Shown here: piece after piece, positions 63,585 to 64,000 of the stretch
How the letters are laid out: the number at the start of each line of letters is the position of its first letter
Numbering within the stretch: the stretch's first letter is position 1
DNA from: Trichuris trichiura
Lineage: Eukaryota; Nematoda; Enoplea; Trichinellida; Trichuridae
Length of the DNA: 64,000 bases
Assembly: GCA_037903355.1 (NCBI GenBank)
Contig: JBAJFE010000006.1
Location: 186,001-250,000, forward strand
Reading direction: 5' to 3'
The notes under the pieces: generated by a model
Told to the model about the DNA's origin: nothing
Database searches by the model: none
Seen by the model: the letters and a program-made list of their open reading frames with translations, nothing else
Position numbers and translations under genes: made by a program

Positions 63585-63839
63585 ACCGAGTCCTACTCGA
63601 TGAATATGGTTGACAACACGGAATACCACAGTAGGCAAAAGTCGTGCGACTCGGGAGTTGGCATGACGTTGAGTAGCGGCTGTTTTTCGCAGCCGCAAAC
63701 GCCGGAGAACTTTCTAGCTTCCGACATAGAGCTCAACATAAGCGGTATCGATCTGAACTCCATCATGGATGTCGATCCAAGTATTCAAGAGCTCAACCCG
63801 CAAGATATGGAGCAGTACTTGTCCGGCAATATGCGCTGA
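63585..63839 (+). CDS. yap-1: YAP/Yorkie exon 4 (phosphodegron and acidic activation region)
   Basis: The phase-0 acceptor that keeps the frame is GAATTCAG (63582-63584). An alternative AG upstream (TTAATAG, 63567) would be out of phase. The exon encodes residues 353-436. EYHSRQKSCDSGVGM matches the human YHSRDESTDSGLSM region: an HxRxxS LATS site (Ser372) followed by DSG, part of a beta-TrCP-type degron. The acidic, hydrophobic tail (IELNISGIDLNSIMDVDPSI, then NPQDMEQYLSGNMR) looks like a transactivation segment. It ends at TGA (63837) with no C-terminal PDZ ligand of the FLTWL type found in vertebrate YAP. The preceding intron is 160 bases. Confidence 0.88.
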   Translation, partial: TESYSMNMVDNTEYHSRQKSCDSGVGMTLSSGCFSQPQTPENFLASDIELNISGIDLNSIMDVDPSIQELNPQDMEQYLSGNMR

Positions 63840-64000
63840 TGCGGCCGACCGTGGTGGTCAAGTTGCTCTCCTTCCTCGGTGTCATATTTTCCCTTTCAAA
63901 AATTATTACTCTTTACGAAAAGTCGTCCTCGCTGCTCATCGATTCATTCGCTTTTTAGCCCAACAATTGCTAGCTGTTGTCATCGACACTTTCTGTTTGC
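63840..64000 (+). other. yap-1 3' UTR, partial
   Basis: Sequence after the stop codon. No canonical AATAAA is seen before the window ends, so the cleavage site is probably further right. Confidence 0.6.

Overview
This is eukaryotic nuclear DNA from an invertebrate. Protein-coding exons are joined by GT-AG introns, many only 55-62 bases long, with other introns of 1.7-4 kb. Short introns, AT-rich spacers and the style of the proteins suggest a nematode, possibly of the whipworm lineage (Dorylaimia). That placement is an inference; the sequence does not prove it.

Three genes are solid. (1) The left edge (1-2875, minus strand) holds the 5' half of a PDE4-type cAMP phosphodiesterase gene. Four phase-matched exons cover part of UCR1, UCR2 and the linker before the catalytic domain. 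A fifth, cysteine-rich exon at 2487-2875 fits as an alternative first exon. The catalytic domain lies off the left edge. (2) At 40960-42527 (minus) is the large last exon of a C2H2 zinc-finger/coiled-coil protein. A small upstream exon at 46817-46890 is a good candidate and one at 50497-50744 is possible. (3) The right end (59695-63839, plus) holds a complete four-exon YAP/Yorkie coactivator gene of 436 codons. It has a TEAD-binding region, two WW domains and four HxRxxS LATS-type sites.

Between 3 kb and 40 kb no known family is recognisable. This stretch holds orphan ORFs, a few exon-like blocks with good splice signals (13.1-13.6, 20.6, 33.1 kb), a probable decayed coiled-coil gene at 21 kb, and several foldback or MITE-like elements (4.4, 16.4, 29.7, 31.6, 38.6 kb; another at 42.8 kb). 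The clearest element is a 100-base inverted repeat at 38551-38780 with about two mismatches. GC-richer blocks lie at 2.5-3.7, 46.4-49.35 and 57.9-59.7 kb. The first and last are upstream of pde-4 and yap and may contain promoters.

The three recognised genes have no evident common pathway in the sequence. PDE4 degrades cAMP, YAP is the Hippo-pathway output, and the zinc-finger protein is probably a transcription factor. cAMP signalling through PKA is known to stimulate LATS and so inhibit YAP in animals, but linkage here may be chance. I found no tRNA, rRNA, CRISPR array or intact transposase/reverse transcriptase gene. Orphan ORFs of 60-150 codons are expected by chance in 64 kb, so most are given low confidence.
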